Assembly (NCBI GenBank): GCA_013397115.1
Contig: VWZW01005402.1
Location: 66,036 to 130,035 of the forward strand
Source: Edolisoma coerulescens
Taxonomy: Eukaryota; Chordata; Aves; Passeriformes; Campephagidae
Direction of reading: 5' to 3'
DNA: 64,000 nt
Each line of letters begins with the position of its first letter. Positions within the stretch are counted from its first letter, which is position 1. The translations under genes and the position numbers were made by a program. The notes beneath the pieces were generated by a model that saw only the letters and a program-made list of their open reading frames with translations, ran no database searches and had not been told where the DNA came from. Below are positions 1-12,500 of this stretch, piece after piece.

Positions 1-3000
1 GCAGCTGACAGAAAGAGATAAAGGTGTGTGACAGCAAGTGCTCCCTGAACTGCACATACCACTGCTTTGGCTTCCTGGAGACTCTTCCAAGCCAAGGCCA
101 CAGCTGTGGAATCAAGAGATGAAAGATGTTTTAGCATCTCTTCACTATGGACAGTGTCCCCTCATGCCCAAGCCAGAACAGATCATTGAGCTGGTGGCTG
201 CAACACAGAACTGCTCCTGAAAAATTGTGTCTGGGCTGCTTTTCTATCTCAGTGTGTGCTGAGTCCCATCAGAGCTAAAGCTCTCTGGGCTGTGTTAGTG
301 CTTTTTCAGCAAAATCCTTGCTGATATTAGCACACATTTAAAAAAGACTGAGCTGAATTTCCCAATTCAGTCCTATTTGTAGTAGTTGCTTACAAAAAAA
401 AAAAAGAATCCTATACAGTATTAATCATGAAAGAATGGCTTGTGTCTTTTTATGGAAAAAAAAATAAGTGACACATCAGATACAGAGAAGCTCCTGCTGT
501 GAACTCATTGAATACACTCGGCAGAAACTGAGCTGTGATGCTTTCAGGCTGAGGAAGGTTCACAGAGCGAGTTTCTTTACAAAGCAGCATGAAATGGGGG
601 AGCTGGTGTTGCTGTAAGGGCTATGAACAGTTACAAAACTGCCCAGCACTCTCCAAACTTCAAAATATTTGCTCCATTGTGCCTGAAGTCACACAATCCA
701 GATTAAATTAAGCACTGAAGTCTTTCCACAAGCAATAAATCCTGGGTTTAAAATAAAGTCACCCAAGTCTCTGCTGTGACTGTGCAGAGGAAAGTGGAAG
801 CTCATTACCCACATACCAGTCAGAGGATCCAATTCTCCAGAGGCAAAGCTGTTCTCCACCTTTCAGCTCTGCTCCAGCTCTGCTTACTTGGTCTCCATGT
901 CTGAAACAACCATGCAAAAGGACTGGTCACTGCTGCCCTCTGAGAACAGCCCAGGGTGTTTATATGCTGATATAAATATAAATTTTCTCATCTCTAATTG
1001 CTGACTGCCTCAGCGTTTACGTTTCTGTGGTGTTTGCAAATCTTACCTGCTATTACTAATTTCTCAGCCTTGTGAAGGAGTCTTAGGAGAGACAGGGATA
1101 TGGCAGAGCTGGTAAATGTCCTGCTGTGGGTCAGTGCACTTTGCAGAGCTGCCTGGGAGCTCAGGAATGGTCAGAGAGTCGGGAAAATCAGCTCCATCCA
1201 TCCATCCATCCATCCCTCTGTTCCCACCAGTTCAACACTTACCTTTTGAAGCCTCAGCCATGCATGGTACAAAATCTCCACTTAGGAGCTGTGCAAAAGC
1301 CCTTTGGAGATGATCTGCAGCCTTTCAAGAGTGGCCAATCCCCAAGGCACTTCCGAAGGGAGGTGTGAGAGCGATCCCAGCACTGAACTTCCCATGTGCT
1401 GCTCCTTCCCTGGCTGAGCCATCCACAGGCTCCCTGCTACCAGCTGGGAACGCAGAAGAGACACGTCCCAGGTCAGTGCCTGCCCTGCCCGTGAGTCCTG
1501 GGAGGAGTGGGAGGGCCGGAGGAGTCCCACCAGCCCCTCCAGGGCTCAGCCATCGCCACACCTTTGTTTGTGCCCCTCTGCGCAGGGCGACAGCGGCCAC
1601 AGCACGGGGAGGGGCTGTTGGGAACAGAGGAGAAAACAAACAGCAACAAGAGGAGCCTGGATGCTGATCTCAGCCTGCAAACACGTGGCAAGATGCCAGC
1701 AGATTTCGTGACAAGCCCTTGTGTCCTTTCCAGGGCGTTTGGCATCCTGGCAGTGACCACTGGCAGGGCTGGGTGGCTGCAGGGGACAGGGCAGGGTGAC
1801 CAGCCTGGGGCCCAGGTGGGAACAGATCTGCACTTCTGGGATGCCAGAGCAGGCAGAGGGACCAGACCTCCCTGAGTCCTCATCCCAGGGCATCTTTCCT
1901 CTTTGCAGAGCAGCTCTTCCCATTCCAGGGCATCTCTCCTCACACCTTCCCCTGTGGGCTCACCCAGCATTTGATCCTGCTCTCAGTCACACTTTCAAGA
2001 GAGCAGGGGGATTAATGTTTTGTTTCTGTTTAGGGGAAATTCTTTTTTTTTAAGTTTCTGGTCTTTATGGTTATAAGCAAAAGCTTGATAATATAAAATA
2101 AATGTATACTAAAGTCTCAGGTGAGGCTTTTCCCCATTTGTGGGTGTCACTTCTTTTAAGTGTGACCATCTTTTAAGTGTAAGTATTTCAAACCTGGGGG
2201 TAACCATTCAGGTTCTCCAGGTTTTGGGTTATCCGGAGGGAACAGTCTGATGAGCCAACAGCAGAGGGCAAACGCAGCCTGCACACTGGAGCTGCAGCAC
2301 TCGGTGCTGGGAGCCTCCCGGCCCCAGTTTCTGCCAGGACAACCCAGGAGAGCGGCAGGTGCCGCCTTGAACAAAGACAACCTGGGCTGGCAAGCAGCAG
2401 AAAAACTCTCAGGACAACAACGATTCACTTTCCATTTTCACTCTTTTCACGGAGCATCCGAAGGACTTTTGTGGGCTGTGATGTCCTGGACTGAGGCCTG
2501 ACAGTGCATTTCTCACAACCCCTCAAAATTATGGCTGCAAATAGCCATAAAACACATTTATTCTTGCCCCACTAACTGCTGTTGGGGGCTGAATTTCAGT
2601 GAGTACCCCAAGAAAAAGCTCTGTATCCTCTTCTCCCACCCCACTGCAGCGCAGAGCAAACCGAATGCTGTTCCATCAGCATTTTGGTTTACATTGAATC
2701 TGACTCCTTTTTCTGGTTTATATCTTCAATTATTTGTTCATTCTTCATAACTCCACAGATTTGCTCCAAGCAGCAATGTCAGGATTGTGAGTGCTGGTTA
2801 TTACTGGAAAGCACTCAGAGGGTGAGGCGAGACACTGGCACCACATCCTTCCATGCCCACGGATCCCTGTGGTCTCCGAGAAGTCCTCTTGAAGAAACAG
2901 ACTCAGTCTAATCTAATAAATGTCCCTGCTCAGAGCCCGTGCTCAGATATCCCCAGCAGCTCAGCTTTTCAAGTCTAACCAAACAAGGAATTCCTGAGCT

Positions 3001-5620
3001 GCAGACTGGAGTCGCAAAGTTCCCGTTTCAAGCTGTTCCAAGCCAACGTTCTGGCCTGATTAGAGGTTTCAGTGCTGGGAATGCAGAGCCTGTCCAAGAG
3101 GGGAGCCACAGCTATTCTGGGTGCACAAGTGATAAGAGCCCTAATTGCAGTCTCGGGGCTCAGGGGCAGCCACTGTGCCAAGGTTAACCTCAGAGAGGGG
3201 AGGGAACATCAGAGAGGGGAGAGAACACAATGTGCCGCCTCAGCAGCTGGAGGGCAACGCTCAGGGGAGATTTGGGAAGATGGGAAGCTGTGACAGCCAC
3301 CAGGAAAGCCCAGGGCTGGTCCCAGCCTGCTGGGATGATGGAAGAGCCAAGTGGGGCAGGGATGCCCGTGCTGTGACAGGCAGAGCTCTCGGCAGGCGAC
3401 GCTTCTCCGGTCCCTCAGGTCAGACTGGCGTCTATTTTGGCTCCGTATTTTCTCAGCAAGCTGTCGGAGCTGACAAGAGCCAGGAGAGTGACAGATTGCC
3501 ACTGTGTTATGCTGCACATCTTGGAGTGTTAGACCACAAATCTGCTGAGAGATGAAGTGAAACCTATCGCTGGGCCAAATCCCACTTCTGCAGCATGTGA
3601 AACTCCCGAGTCAGGGAGCCAAGTGTGAGCTGAGGCAAAGAGGAGCAAATCCATCAGGATTTCTATTTTAGATCTGTATGAGCGAAATGAGCCAGTCGTG
3701 CTCAGTTCTGTCCTGCTGACTGCACAGCTCCTGTCAACACAGAGCCAAGGCAGGAACAGGCCCTGGGTTTTCACTCCTATGGCATTTATGGTGCATCAGC
3801 CCCCAAACACTGAATTTCCCCTACAGAGATACTCCAACTACCACCTACTCATTTTAGCAAATCAGACAATGGGCTGTGGCATATTCAGAGGAGGTTTTAC
3901 AAAGGAATTTTAGGCTTTTTCTGGAAAGGACATTGCAGAGTTTCTCATCTAAGAGCCTGCCAAGGGAGGTGCAGCTGATCCCCCACATGGGGTTATCCCA
4001 TGGGGAGGACATTGTCCGAGTGTGAGTCTTCTTTTTTCCCAACCAGCACTTCCCACTTGCACACACGATGGTGAACGGGGCAAGAAGTGCCCAGCTCTGC
4101 CACACTGTGGCACCCAGAGCTCCAGTGTGGATTTCTGGTGGTTTTGCAAGGCAAAGGCAAGTGCCTTTGGTATTTACTCAACCCTGTATGAGGCTGTTTG
4201 GAGTCTGGAGGTTTGTTTGATATGGACTCACCTCCCAGAAGCTTCAGTTTCTGCTGCTGTGCACTGTCACTGCTTAGGAAATATTTCACCCAGAAACCCA
4301 CAAGGCCTAGCAAAATTCAGGAAGTGCAGATGTATGTGAACCAAAACGAGAAATTCCTCCTAAGTCTCAGTGTTTTGAAATTTTTGCACCCTCCAGACGT
4401 GCTCCAAGAATCTCACAAACAACCCACAGCTCTGGCAGACACACTCCTGTATTCTCTTGCTGGTTTGCTCCCTGTGCCTGCCTTTGTGGGAGTGTTGTGA
4501 GTTCCCTCACTTCTGGGAAACTCATCCAGCTAAAAGGAAAGAAAATGGTATTTCTTTGTTGATTTTTTTATGGTGCCTGACTAAGCAATTTTCGTTGTAA
4601 ACCATCTTCCCAGCAATTCTCAGTTAGCAAACAATCGAAGCCCAAATCTAGACTTCGATTGCAAGCTGGATGTGACATGAATTTTGTAGTGAGCATATGG
4701 AGGGAAGAGGCAGCTGACAAAAAAAGCAAGTGCCCTGCTCTGAAGTCTGACAGCCAAGGCCCCAATCCTGCACCCGCTGGAATCTGTGACAAAACACCAC
4801 CTGAAGGTAAAAGGGACAAAGATAAAGACACTTCATAAATTGGAGTTTGATTTGAAGCTGCAAGGAGCTTAGGGGACCACTCCGCTTTGAAGTCATTCTT
4901 AGCAGTACTTACCATCTCTCAAATCAGCAGCATAATGAGACGGAGACAAATGGGCTGCCCCATTAATGGTGCCATGCCACAGTTCCTGAGATAAGACACA
5001 AATTTCTTCCTCCACAGGTAATGTTGTGAGATATCAGTGTTCATGTAAAACACCCAGAAACAGAGGAGGAGTCTGATTTTTGCTGGTACCACTGATGACA
5101 TTTCCTCTTTTTCGTTTTCAGTCCTAGCAGATGAAATTCCTAATTGCTTCCCACGTTGTTGGGAAGCAGCAGATCCTTTTCCCAAGGGCTGTGCCATCCC
5201 CTCAGTGGCTGAGTCGCACTGAGTGCTGAGAACAGCTCGGATGCAGGTGGGAGGCTGCCACGAGGCTGCCCAAGCTCAGGGAAGGATTTGCTGCAACAGA
5301 GACACGCTGCCTTTGCTTGGCTGACAGCCAGAAACACAAGGGAATATCAAGCCTGTATTTTCCTACTGATGTCCTAAAATAACAGGAGTAATGTGTGTCA
5401 GGATAGAACCAGACCTCCAGAATATCTGGATGTTGTGCTGCCTGCCAAGTGATGTCTGGCAAAGGGCAAGTGCTCTCTTGATGTGCTAAAACACAGATCC
5501 ATCATCCAGTTATTGGGGGAAAGTGTGTTAAGATAGGAAATAGCTATCCATGGCCCATTTGGGTTTTTTTCCTATCAATAGGAGACTGTGTGAATGGAAT
5601 CTGAAGTGAAAAGGGGGGGG
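1..5620. other. Intergenic sequence, no gene recognised
   Basis: No open frame here resembles a known protein and none is framed by convincing splice sites. Frames are short and overlap on both strands, as expected of non-coding DNA. The stretch contains A-rich runs near 397-408 and 454-463 and a short ATCC repeat. In mammals the neighbours on this side of GPSM1 are CCDC187, LHX3 and QSOX2 (known synteny). I looked for LHX3 LIM/homeodomain and QSOX2 thioredoxin-like exons and saw none. A poorly conserved gene such as CCDC187 could escape recognition by eye. Confidence 0.5.
1193..1215. repeat. (ATCC)n microsatellite
   Basis: A tetranucleotide run of about five and a half copies of TCCA/ATCC is visible directly. 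It is a short simple repeat with no evident function and is likely to vary in length between individuals. Confidence 0.9.
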
Positions 5621-5639
5621 NNNNNNNNNNNNNNNNNNN
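5621..5639. other. Assembly gap (19 N)
   Basis: Nineteen undetermined bases follow a run of eight G. The gap probably marks a G-rich stretch that was hard to sequence. Its real length may differ from 19. It falls in intergenic sequence and breaks no recognised feature. Confidence 0.98.
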
Positions 5640-8189
5640 CTGCACTGTGCAGTGGAATGAGGGAGAGCACAGGATTGCCATGGAAACCCACTGTAGTAAA
5701 CGGGGCTCTCCAGCTGCAGGAGAGGATTTATAGTGCCAGGCCAGGAGTGGGCAACTTAAATCACCAATCTACAGGTAAAATGGCACATTTCCCTCCACCT
5801 TGTCTCCCTGCACTGCAAAGTGAGAAAGGAAGGGTACGTGGGTGGTGAGAATTACAGCACAGAGTGATGAGGTGTCTTAAAGCCTGACCTAAAACACTCA
5901 GGAGCTGATGCAAAGATTCTTGTGGATTTTGGTGGGGGCAGGAGCAGCCCCATGTTTCCTGTGCCCCAAACCAGAGCAGCAGGCACAGTACCTGTGCCCA
6001 ACAACCTCAGAGGGACGAGAAGCAGAGTCCATTCCCTGCTTGCATAACCCAGAGATGGGAAACCCCACAGCTCAGGGATGCTCCCAATTTGTTCTTTTGG
6101 TTTGGAGCCGGGGAAGAGTCCATCTGGTAAAAGCCCCCAAACCAGCCTGTTACACCTAAAAGTGAGACAAAATGTGCTGTGAGCCCCAGGCCCTGCTCTG
6201 TAACCAGGGATCAGATAAGTGGGGAATGATTTACTGTGTTCAGATGCCCCCATTTATTGACACTGTGATCTATGGAGTGCTGCGAGACAGCAACAACATT
6301 ATTTTTGCAGTGCTGCCTTCATCACCATTTATTACCAGGTCCTGAGTGCCTGAGTCCATAATTTCCTGGATCAGACACCACACATCTGTGTGATCCCATT
6401 CCCAGCTAAGGGCAGTGGTTAAATCTGACTTATATGGAACCACCATGGGGCCAGGGTGAACTTTAGCTCCACTAAGTTTAAATAATTTGCCTTGTTGTCA
6501 TATCTTGTAAACTGCAAAATCTCCTGATTTACCATGTCTTAGTGTGACTGGAGTGAAATATGCAGGTTGCCACACACCTGGGTATATTTGTGCCACTGAA
6601 TATAAGAAGGAAAATTCCTTTTGAGCTGGGAAATGCAGAGTCCTTGGTGGCAAAGTCTCAAAGCTCTGTGCTCTCTGTCAGGTTGGTTTATTGTGCTCCA
6701 CAGCTTTTTCTTCACATGTTACTTTGTTCTGCTTCAAGCTTTCAACAAGGCATCAAACAGCTACCAAGAATGGCAAGATTTAGTCTCTTCCTTCAACAAG
6801 AACGATATGTCCAAAATCCAAACAGTCCAATCAAAATCTGGGAATTGGGTCCTCCTGTCCTACCTCTGCTGCTGCCTGTTTCGAGTCCTGCCCACACAGC
6901 AGATGCTGCCAGCCAGAGTTCCACTTCCCTGCTGCATTTATTCCTCTCTGGAGTGCTCTCCTTGGGCCTTCAGCTTTTGAAACCCCTCCTTCCACCTTTC
7001 AGCTCTTTATATCTACTTAGCAATTTGCAGGCCATTAATCTCAGCCCTGGCATCAGATCTGCTCTTCCCAGTCCCAGCTGGGGCACCAGCACAACTACCA
7101 GAGGTTATGAGAGCAGAGCAGCTTTATAAATCCCACTTGCTAAGAACGGTCCCTGGGGTCGCTGACCCTCTGCTCGTAAATTCACCTGATTCCCCTCGAT
7201 TATATTTGTTTCCCACTAAATGCCAACCCAAAACAGTGTCAGTGGAGAAGCAGCAGGCTAAGCCAACACAACAGGCCATCTCCTGCCTCGTTACGCTCCG
7301 TCAAGTCAGGTTGCCCTCAGATTTGCTGGAGTTTCATTCCTGCTCTCCCCTGGGATGCCAGGCAGCACAGTCATTTAACCCAAGATCATTTATGACTGAC
7401 TGGAATTTGTTTGTCTGGCTTTTTTTTTTTTTTCAAACAATGCAAACCGACAAAAATATTGCCTTATTATCGACAAAATGAATCTATATGGAGTTAAGAG
7501 CAAAGGAAAATAGATGCCAGTGCCTGCCCATCTCCAATGGAAAATAAAGCCAGCATATGTTGAAGGCTCGATTCCCTGCTGATGCAAAGTGGTGCAGCCC
7601 TGTGCCAGCAGCCAGAGCTCTCCCAGTTTATGTAAGCAGGGAAGCTGATCCCGAGGAGTTTCTGTTTGCTTGCAGCAAGGGGTGGGCGTGGTAGAGAAAC
7701 AGCAGATGCTGGACACCTGGAAATGATGGTTATTTAGGGGCTGTGCCACTGGGAGCAAGGAGTACCAGCACCATGAAAGAATTTGGTGGGAAAATGTGGG
7801 CTCGATTAATTTTTCCAGTAGGAAGGTGTTGAGTTTGTAGAGACCAAGATCCAGGCGAGGGAAATGTGCTGTCCTGTCACAGCCCGGACTGGAAGGGTTC
7901 CCGCATGCCCCTTTTTGGTTTCTATGACAACATCATTTAGCTCTGGAGTGAAAGTCAAAGGCAGCAGCCAGGAGGGAGGGAGGGACACTGCTCCGAGGAG
8001 CCACCGCCTTTGCTTTCCCAAGGAAAAGAGAGGGGATGGAGATTGTAGACACAGACTAACACTGCTTTGCCAGTTCTTTTCCGAGGGGCCAGCGCAGCCT
8101 GCGGGCTGCAGACAACAAAGGACACAAATGTTTGATCCCAATGGCCACTTGGAGCAAACGGTCCCATCAATTCCCCCTCCCCCGGGCCA
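5640..8189. other. Intergenic sequence, no gene recognised
   Basis: A frame of 189 codons is open at 6560-7129 on the + strand. Its translation is rich in Leu, Ser and Pro with no domain I recognise, and it has no flanking coding context. I see nothing else supportable in this stretch apart from a T-rich tract near 7420-7435. Confidence 0.5.
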
Positions 8190-8470
8190 CGCAGGCTGTT
8201 AATCACCCATGGGATCGATACACCACAAACACGGCCCTCGGGTCAGCCACAAACACGCTGAGATTTGCCAAGCCAGGGAAAATATCAAATATCGGTAGAT
8301 AACCCTGATCGATGGGTAAAACGAGAAGAATGTTTTCACAGCTAACAGGGCAGATTGTCTAATTAAAGATCTGGCAGAACACAAACACTGGGTGAACGCT
8401 GCACCAGCCCCACAACTTGTGTTTGAGCTGCAGCATTTGTAACCACCATTCCTTCAGACACCACCTAATG
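8190..8470. promoter_or_regulatory. Candidate distal regulatory element with repeated forkhead-like sites
   Basis: The octamer ACAAACAC occurs at 8225-8232, 8249-8256 and 8381-8388. Its complement contains TGTTTGT, which fits the forkhead consensus TRTTTRY. The first two copies share an 11-base match, CCACAAACACG. The same block has two ATCGAT hexamers (about 8215 and 8309) and a TAATTA homeodomain core near 8360. It lies about 7.3 kb upstream of the GPSM1 start codon. The motifs are seen in the sequence. Enhancer function is inference from motif clustering and a non-repetitive, CpG-retaining texture. Conservation could not be tested. Confidence 0.3.
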
Positions 8471-9310
8471 CAGGCTGCTCCTAAGAAGTTAATTGTGCCA
8501 CTGTTTAATTACCTGCATTTAAAAATCACCTCTAATTTCCAGACTGAATGTGCCTCGCTACAAGTTCTGGGTGTGCCACTTTCCTCTAGACTAAAACACT
8601 TTCTATTCCTGGAAATTTTCTTGTCTATAAAGTTAACTCTCACCTAAGATTAAGTCAGACTTTAAAATTCACTTAAGCAAACAGAACCAATTCACCTGCC
8701 AGTTTTGCATCACTGCTGTAGGTGATATTTACAGTCTTGGCTGCAGTGATACTTTGGTTTGGCAGCTCCCAGTACCCCCACGGCCTCTCACAGCCCTACC
8801 AAACAAACCAATCCCATCTCTTCCATTAATTGTCACTGTCCTAAATCCACTTTTTTAACACAAACTTTACCACTAATGTCTTCCTACTCATTCTCTAGAT
8901 CCCTGATAAAATGGGGATTGATAAAAGTGTTGGATAACACTGTATCAAGAGTAAATCCTTTTGGACACACTAGAAATTCCTTCATCAGATAATTACTTTT
9001 TGATGCATGTTACTAATTTTTCCATCCATTTAAAATAAGCTACATTGATTTTTTTTTTCTTTGGGGTACTATTTTTAACAGAATGTCATGCAAGATTAAG
9101 TCAACTGCTTTGCAGAAGTTTAAATCTATTATGTCAGCAGAATTATCTTTATTAACTGAAATTATATGAAAGATTGCTTCTTTGATGAACAGTTTTCTGG
9201 ATTGACATTCCACAGCCCTTTTGACTGCATCCCATATTAGCATTGCCCCAATATTGGATTAATGAGGTACTTGGATAATCCCATTTACTTTTATTCTAAG
9301 ATATTTAATA
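8471..9310. other. AT-rich intergenic sequence
   Basis: This AT-rich stretch includes several TAATTA/TTAATT cores near 8489-8535 and a T run near 9050. There is no gene or repeat I can name, and all open frames are under 80 codons. Confidence 0.5.
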
Positions 9311-9513
9311 AAATCACAGCATCACAGATGGGTTTAGGCTGGAAGGGACCTTAAAGCTCATCTCATTCCAACACCAGACACCTTCCATTATCCCAGGGTG
9401 CTCCAAGCCCTGTCCAACCTGGCCTTGGGCACTTCCAGGGATCCAGGGGCAGCCACAGCTGCTCTGGGCACCCTGTGCCAGGGCCTCCCCACCCTCACAG
9501 GGAAGAATTTCTT
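9311..9513 (-). mobile_element. CR1 LINE 3' fragment, minus orientation
   Basis: The + strand reads as the reverse complement of an avian CR1 3' tail. It opens with degenerate copies of the 8-base terminal repeat (AATCACAG, catcacag), followed by GGAAGGGACCTTAAAG and CATTCCAACACC. Further on are CAACCTGGCCTTG, CTTCCAGGGATC and CTCACAGGGAAGAATTTCTT. This order is the standard one for CR1 tails in birds (established knowledge). Only about 200 bases remain, so it is a 5'-truncated, dead copy without coding capacity. Confidence 0.88.
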
Positions 9514-12500
9514 TGGGCCTTTGAAACTTTCTTTGTGTTCTGTTATTTGCTCAAAAATCAGCATTAATGCTGTCTGCCAGTTACCAGTCCTAAAATGTGA
9601 ATTACTACTTTTAGAAAATGCTGCTTAATGTTGCTACAATATTGTAGAATGCTAAGAACAGTCTTACCTTCAAGTGCAAAAAAGACAGGAAAATGTGGAT
9701 AAACTGAGCAGAGCTGAGCTGTAAATGGTGGTATTTTTGCACTGGCTTTTACTGCTGATTAGGAACTCGCTGGGTTCAGACCCGAGCCTGTGGTTTGATG
9801 CAGTTTGGGTGATAACCAGAATGTGCTTCCTGTCACCACGTGCTGGCTTGGGGACTGGAGGGGCTCTGCTGCAGGAGCCTCGGTGACCTTGTGGTTGGTG
9901 ACAGAGTCACTTGGCCAGCAATTTCTGCTCTGCCTGCCTCTGATTCACAGAATTGTTGGGAGTTCAATAGAAACAAGTTCCATCCTGAGTGTTCGGAAAG
10001 CACTTGCAGAAGCTTGACTAAATAATGCAATTACACTGCAAATATTGGCAATCTGCTTAAAAACAAACCCAAACATGCTCGTAATTAATGTCATTACCAA
10101 CAGTTACGACTTAAAAAGGAAATAAAGCCCCCTTCAAAGGTGAAAATGTGTATTTCCCCCCCTCTGGGCTTTCAATTCTTAACACAAGATTACTCTTTAT
10201 TTCAGTCAATGCCAAGAGGAGGTTTTCCCAGACTTCCAGCAGAAGAAATTGGGGTTTTGTCTGTTGACTCTTGGAAACTGAAGTTGGTTAAACAAACCCA
10301 CTGCCAACATTGTAAATAGAAGCTGATCATGACTGAGCTCTGGGACATTTGTTTGAGCAACAGAGCTTTGATGAGGTGCCTCCAAGAAAAGCTCCCTGGT
10401 ACTGCCATCAAGGCTTCCAAGGCCAGAAAAATCCAGCATATTTCTGGTGAGCCCCAAGAGAGCCTCCCCCCACCCTGTTTGAGTCTTGGTTGAAGCTCTC
10501 TTGGAGCAGGCACCACCAGGCTGTTGAATTCTCCTGCAGGAACAGAAGAGCTGCTCCCAGGCAGTGAGGAGGGATGGGAATTTACCGAGGGATGAGAAAG
10601 AAGCAGAGATGCTCCTCGAGCATGTCCAGCTTGCTGCAGACATCACTGGGGTGCCAGGGTGAGCTGGTCCAGTGTCCCTTAGGAAATGGCACCCAGAGAG
10701 GAGATGCCAGGGCACAGAGGAGGCTGGCACGAGGCAGAACTCTGCCACAACACACATCAGCTCCTGTGCTGGAAACTTGCCGAGTTCAAAAGCCTTCCCA
10801 GGCCCTCTGTCCAGTCATTCTGCTCCGGGGTAAAGAGCAGGATTTCAGTGGAAGAGGAGCTGCGGGGTTGTGGATCCAAGGAGTACATCACATTAGCACA
10901 AAGACATCAGGACAGTCCCCTCTGGCCTTGCCTAAAAAACCCATCTCCCCAGCAGGCCAGTGCCAGGCCACAGGGTTCCATTTCATCAACCTCTCTACGA
11001 GGCTGGGAGCAAGGGCATTTTAAGGATCTCTTGCTATTTATTTAATGAAGCATTTTCAGCCAAGCTTGAATGCTGAAGGAAGCGGATGAGCTCTGTCACT
11101 TTGTTTGCCTCCTCTGAGGCCCAGAGGAGCATTAATGAAAAGGAAATTCAGGGACATCAGAGACACAGGATGTATAAATATGCACAAAGCAAAGGCCAAA
11201 TCCTCAGGTGCACCCAAAAATGAAGGAATGTAACTTGTGAGAACCATTAAGGTCTTGATGTGTGTTTTCAATGCTGTACCAGCAGAGAGGGGTGGCCCCA
11301 GGGTTCGGAAAGAAAGGTAAGAGCCCACTGGCTGTGTTCCTGCCCAGGTTCTGGGAAGGGCTTGCATCCCAGCTGTACTGCCCACCAGGAATCTTGCCCA
11401 CCCTCAAACTGGGCAGCCGAGCTCTCCTGAGCCCCAGAGGGTCTCTGTGCTCAGCAGCTGTTGCTGTTTCAGGCGTGCCTGCTCACAGCTGAATTATTCA
11501 GAGGAGCTCGTTACTCAGAGATTTTCCTGAATGTCTGTGCTCCAAGAGGTTCTTAAAAGAGACAATCACAGTCAGCAAAACAACTCTTTGCTCTCAGATG
11601 ATCCTCTTTATTTCAGGTATGAATAATATTGCTGGCTGTGAGTCTCTATTACAGGTTATCTGCAGACTGTAAAAACCTTTTGTGCTTCTACTTAGGAGAT
11701 AAAATAATGGTTCCTCACTGAGTCCTTCCCTCTGATCAGAGGAGTTTTGTTGCCTTAGGACCAGACTCAGTGGAAAGAAGGATTGTAAAAGCCCTCAAAA
11801 ACTGTAATTTCTTTCCAAGTCCTGAAAAAACAGCTGTGTGGCACAGCAGTTTTATTTAGACCCGTTCAGTCTTTCAGAAGCATGGAGGGTTCTGTTCCCC
11901 AAACACAGACAGTGAACCTTGTTCTTAATTTGTTGTTTTAAGTGAAGGAATAGCTAAGCAGTCCTGCTGAAACCCATCCCTGCTCCCTCCCCACTTTCCT
12001 GCCTGGCTCTGGGCTGTTCTCAGGAGGATGTTGTTGCAACTCATGTAATTATGCTTTATGAAAATCCCAAAGCCAAGGCAAATGTTCCTGGTTCAGACAG
12101 GCCGTGCGTGGCCCCGATTTGCACACCAGCCCTCAGACCCTCCAGGGGCATTTTTATTATTCCCTTTGTCTTTCACAAAGCCAGCTCCTCTCTTACCCAT
12201 CTTCACACTGCTGTCAGGCTCATTCAAACTCCTGTGCTCACAGCTCAGTGACACATTAAAGATCTCCAGCCCTGGTTCCTTCCCCAGGAGGGAGAGGTAA
12301 AAGTTATTTTGTTATTTCCACTGGCATGAGGCAGCAGCAACAGTGATGTTCCACAGGAAAGCAGTCCTGGCCAAGGCTGCCCATCATCCCCTCCCTTCCA
12401 GCTCTGTGTCCCTTGCCTGGTGCCCGGGGAAGAGGATCCAGCTGAAAAATACCCACTGTGAGCTCTCATCTCCTGCACACAAAGGAAGCTACATCCACTG

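Noticed and set aside
1193..1215. ATCC repeats as a possible tandem-repeat array or CRISPR
   Set aside because: Simple microsatellite without spacers.
9311..9513. A gene fragment suggested by the open frame at 9398-9628
   Set aside because: The frame is the CR1 tail read in antisense, a repeat rather than a gene.
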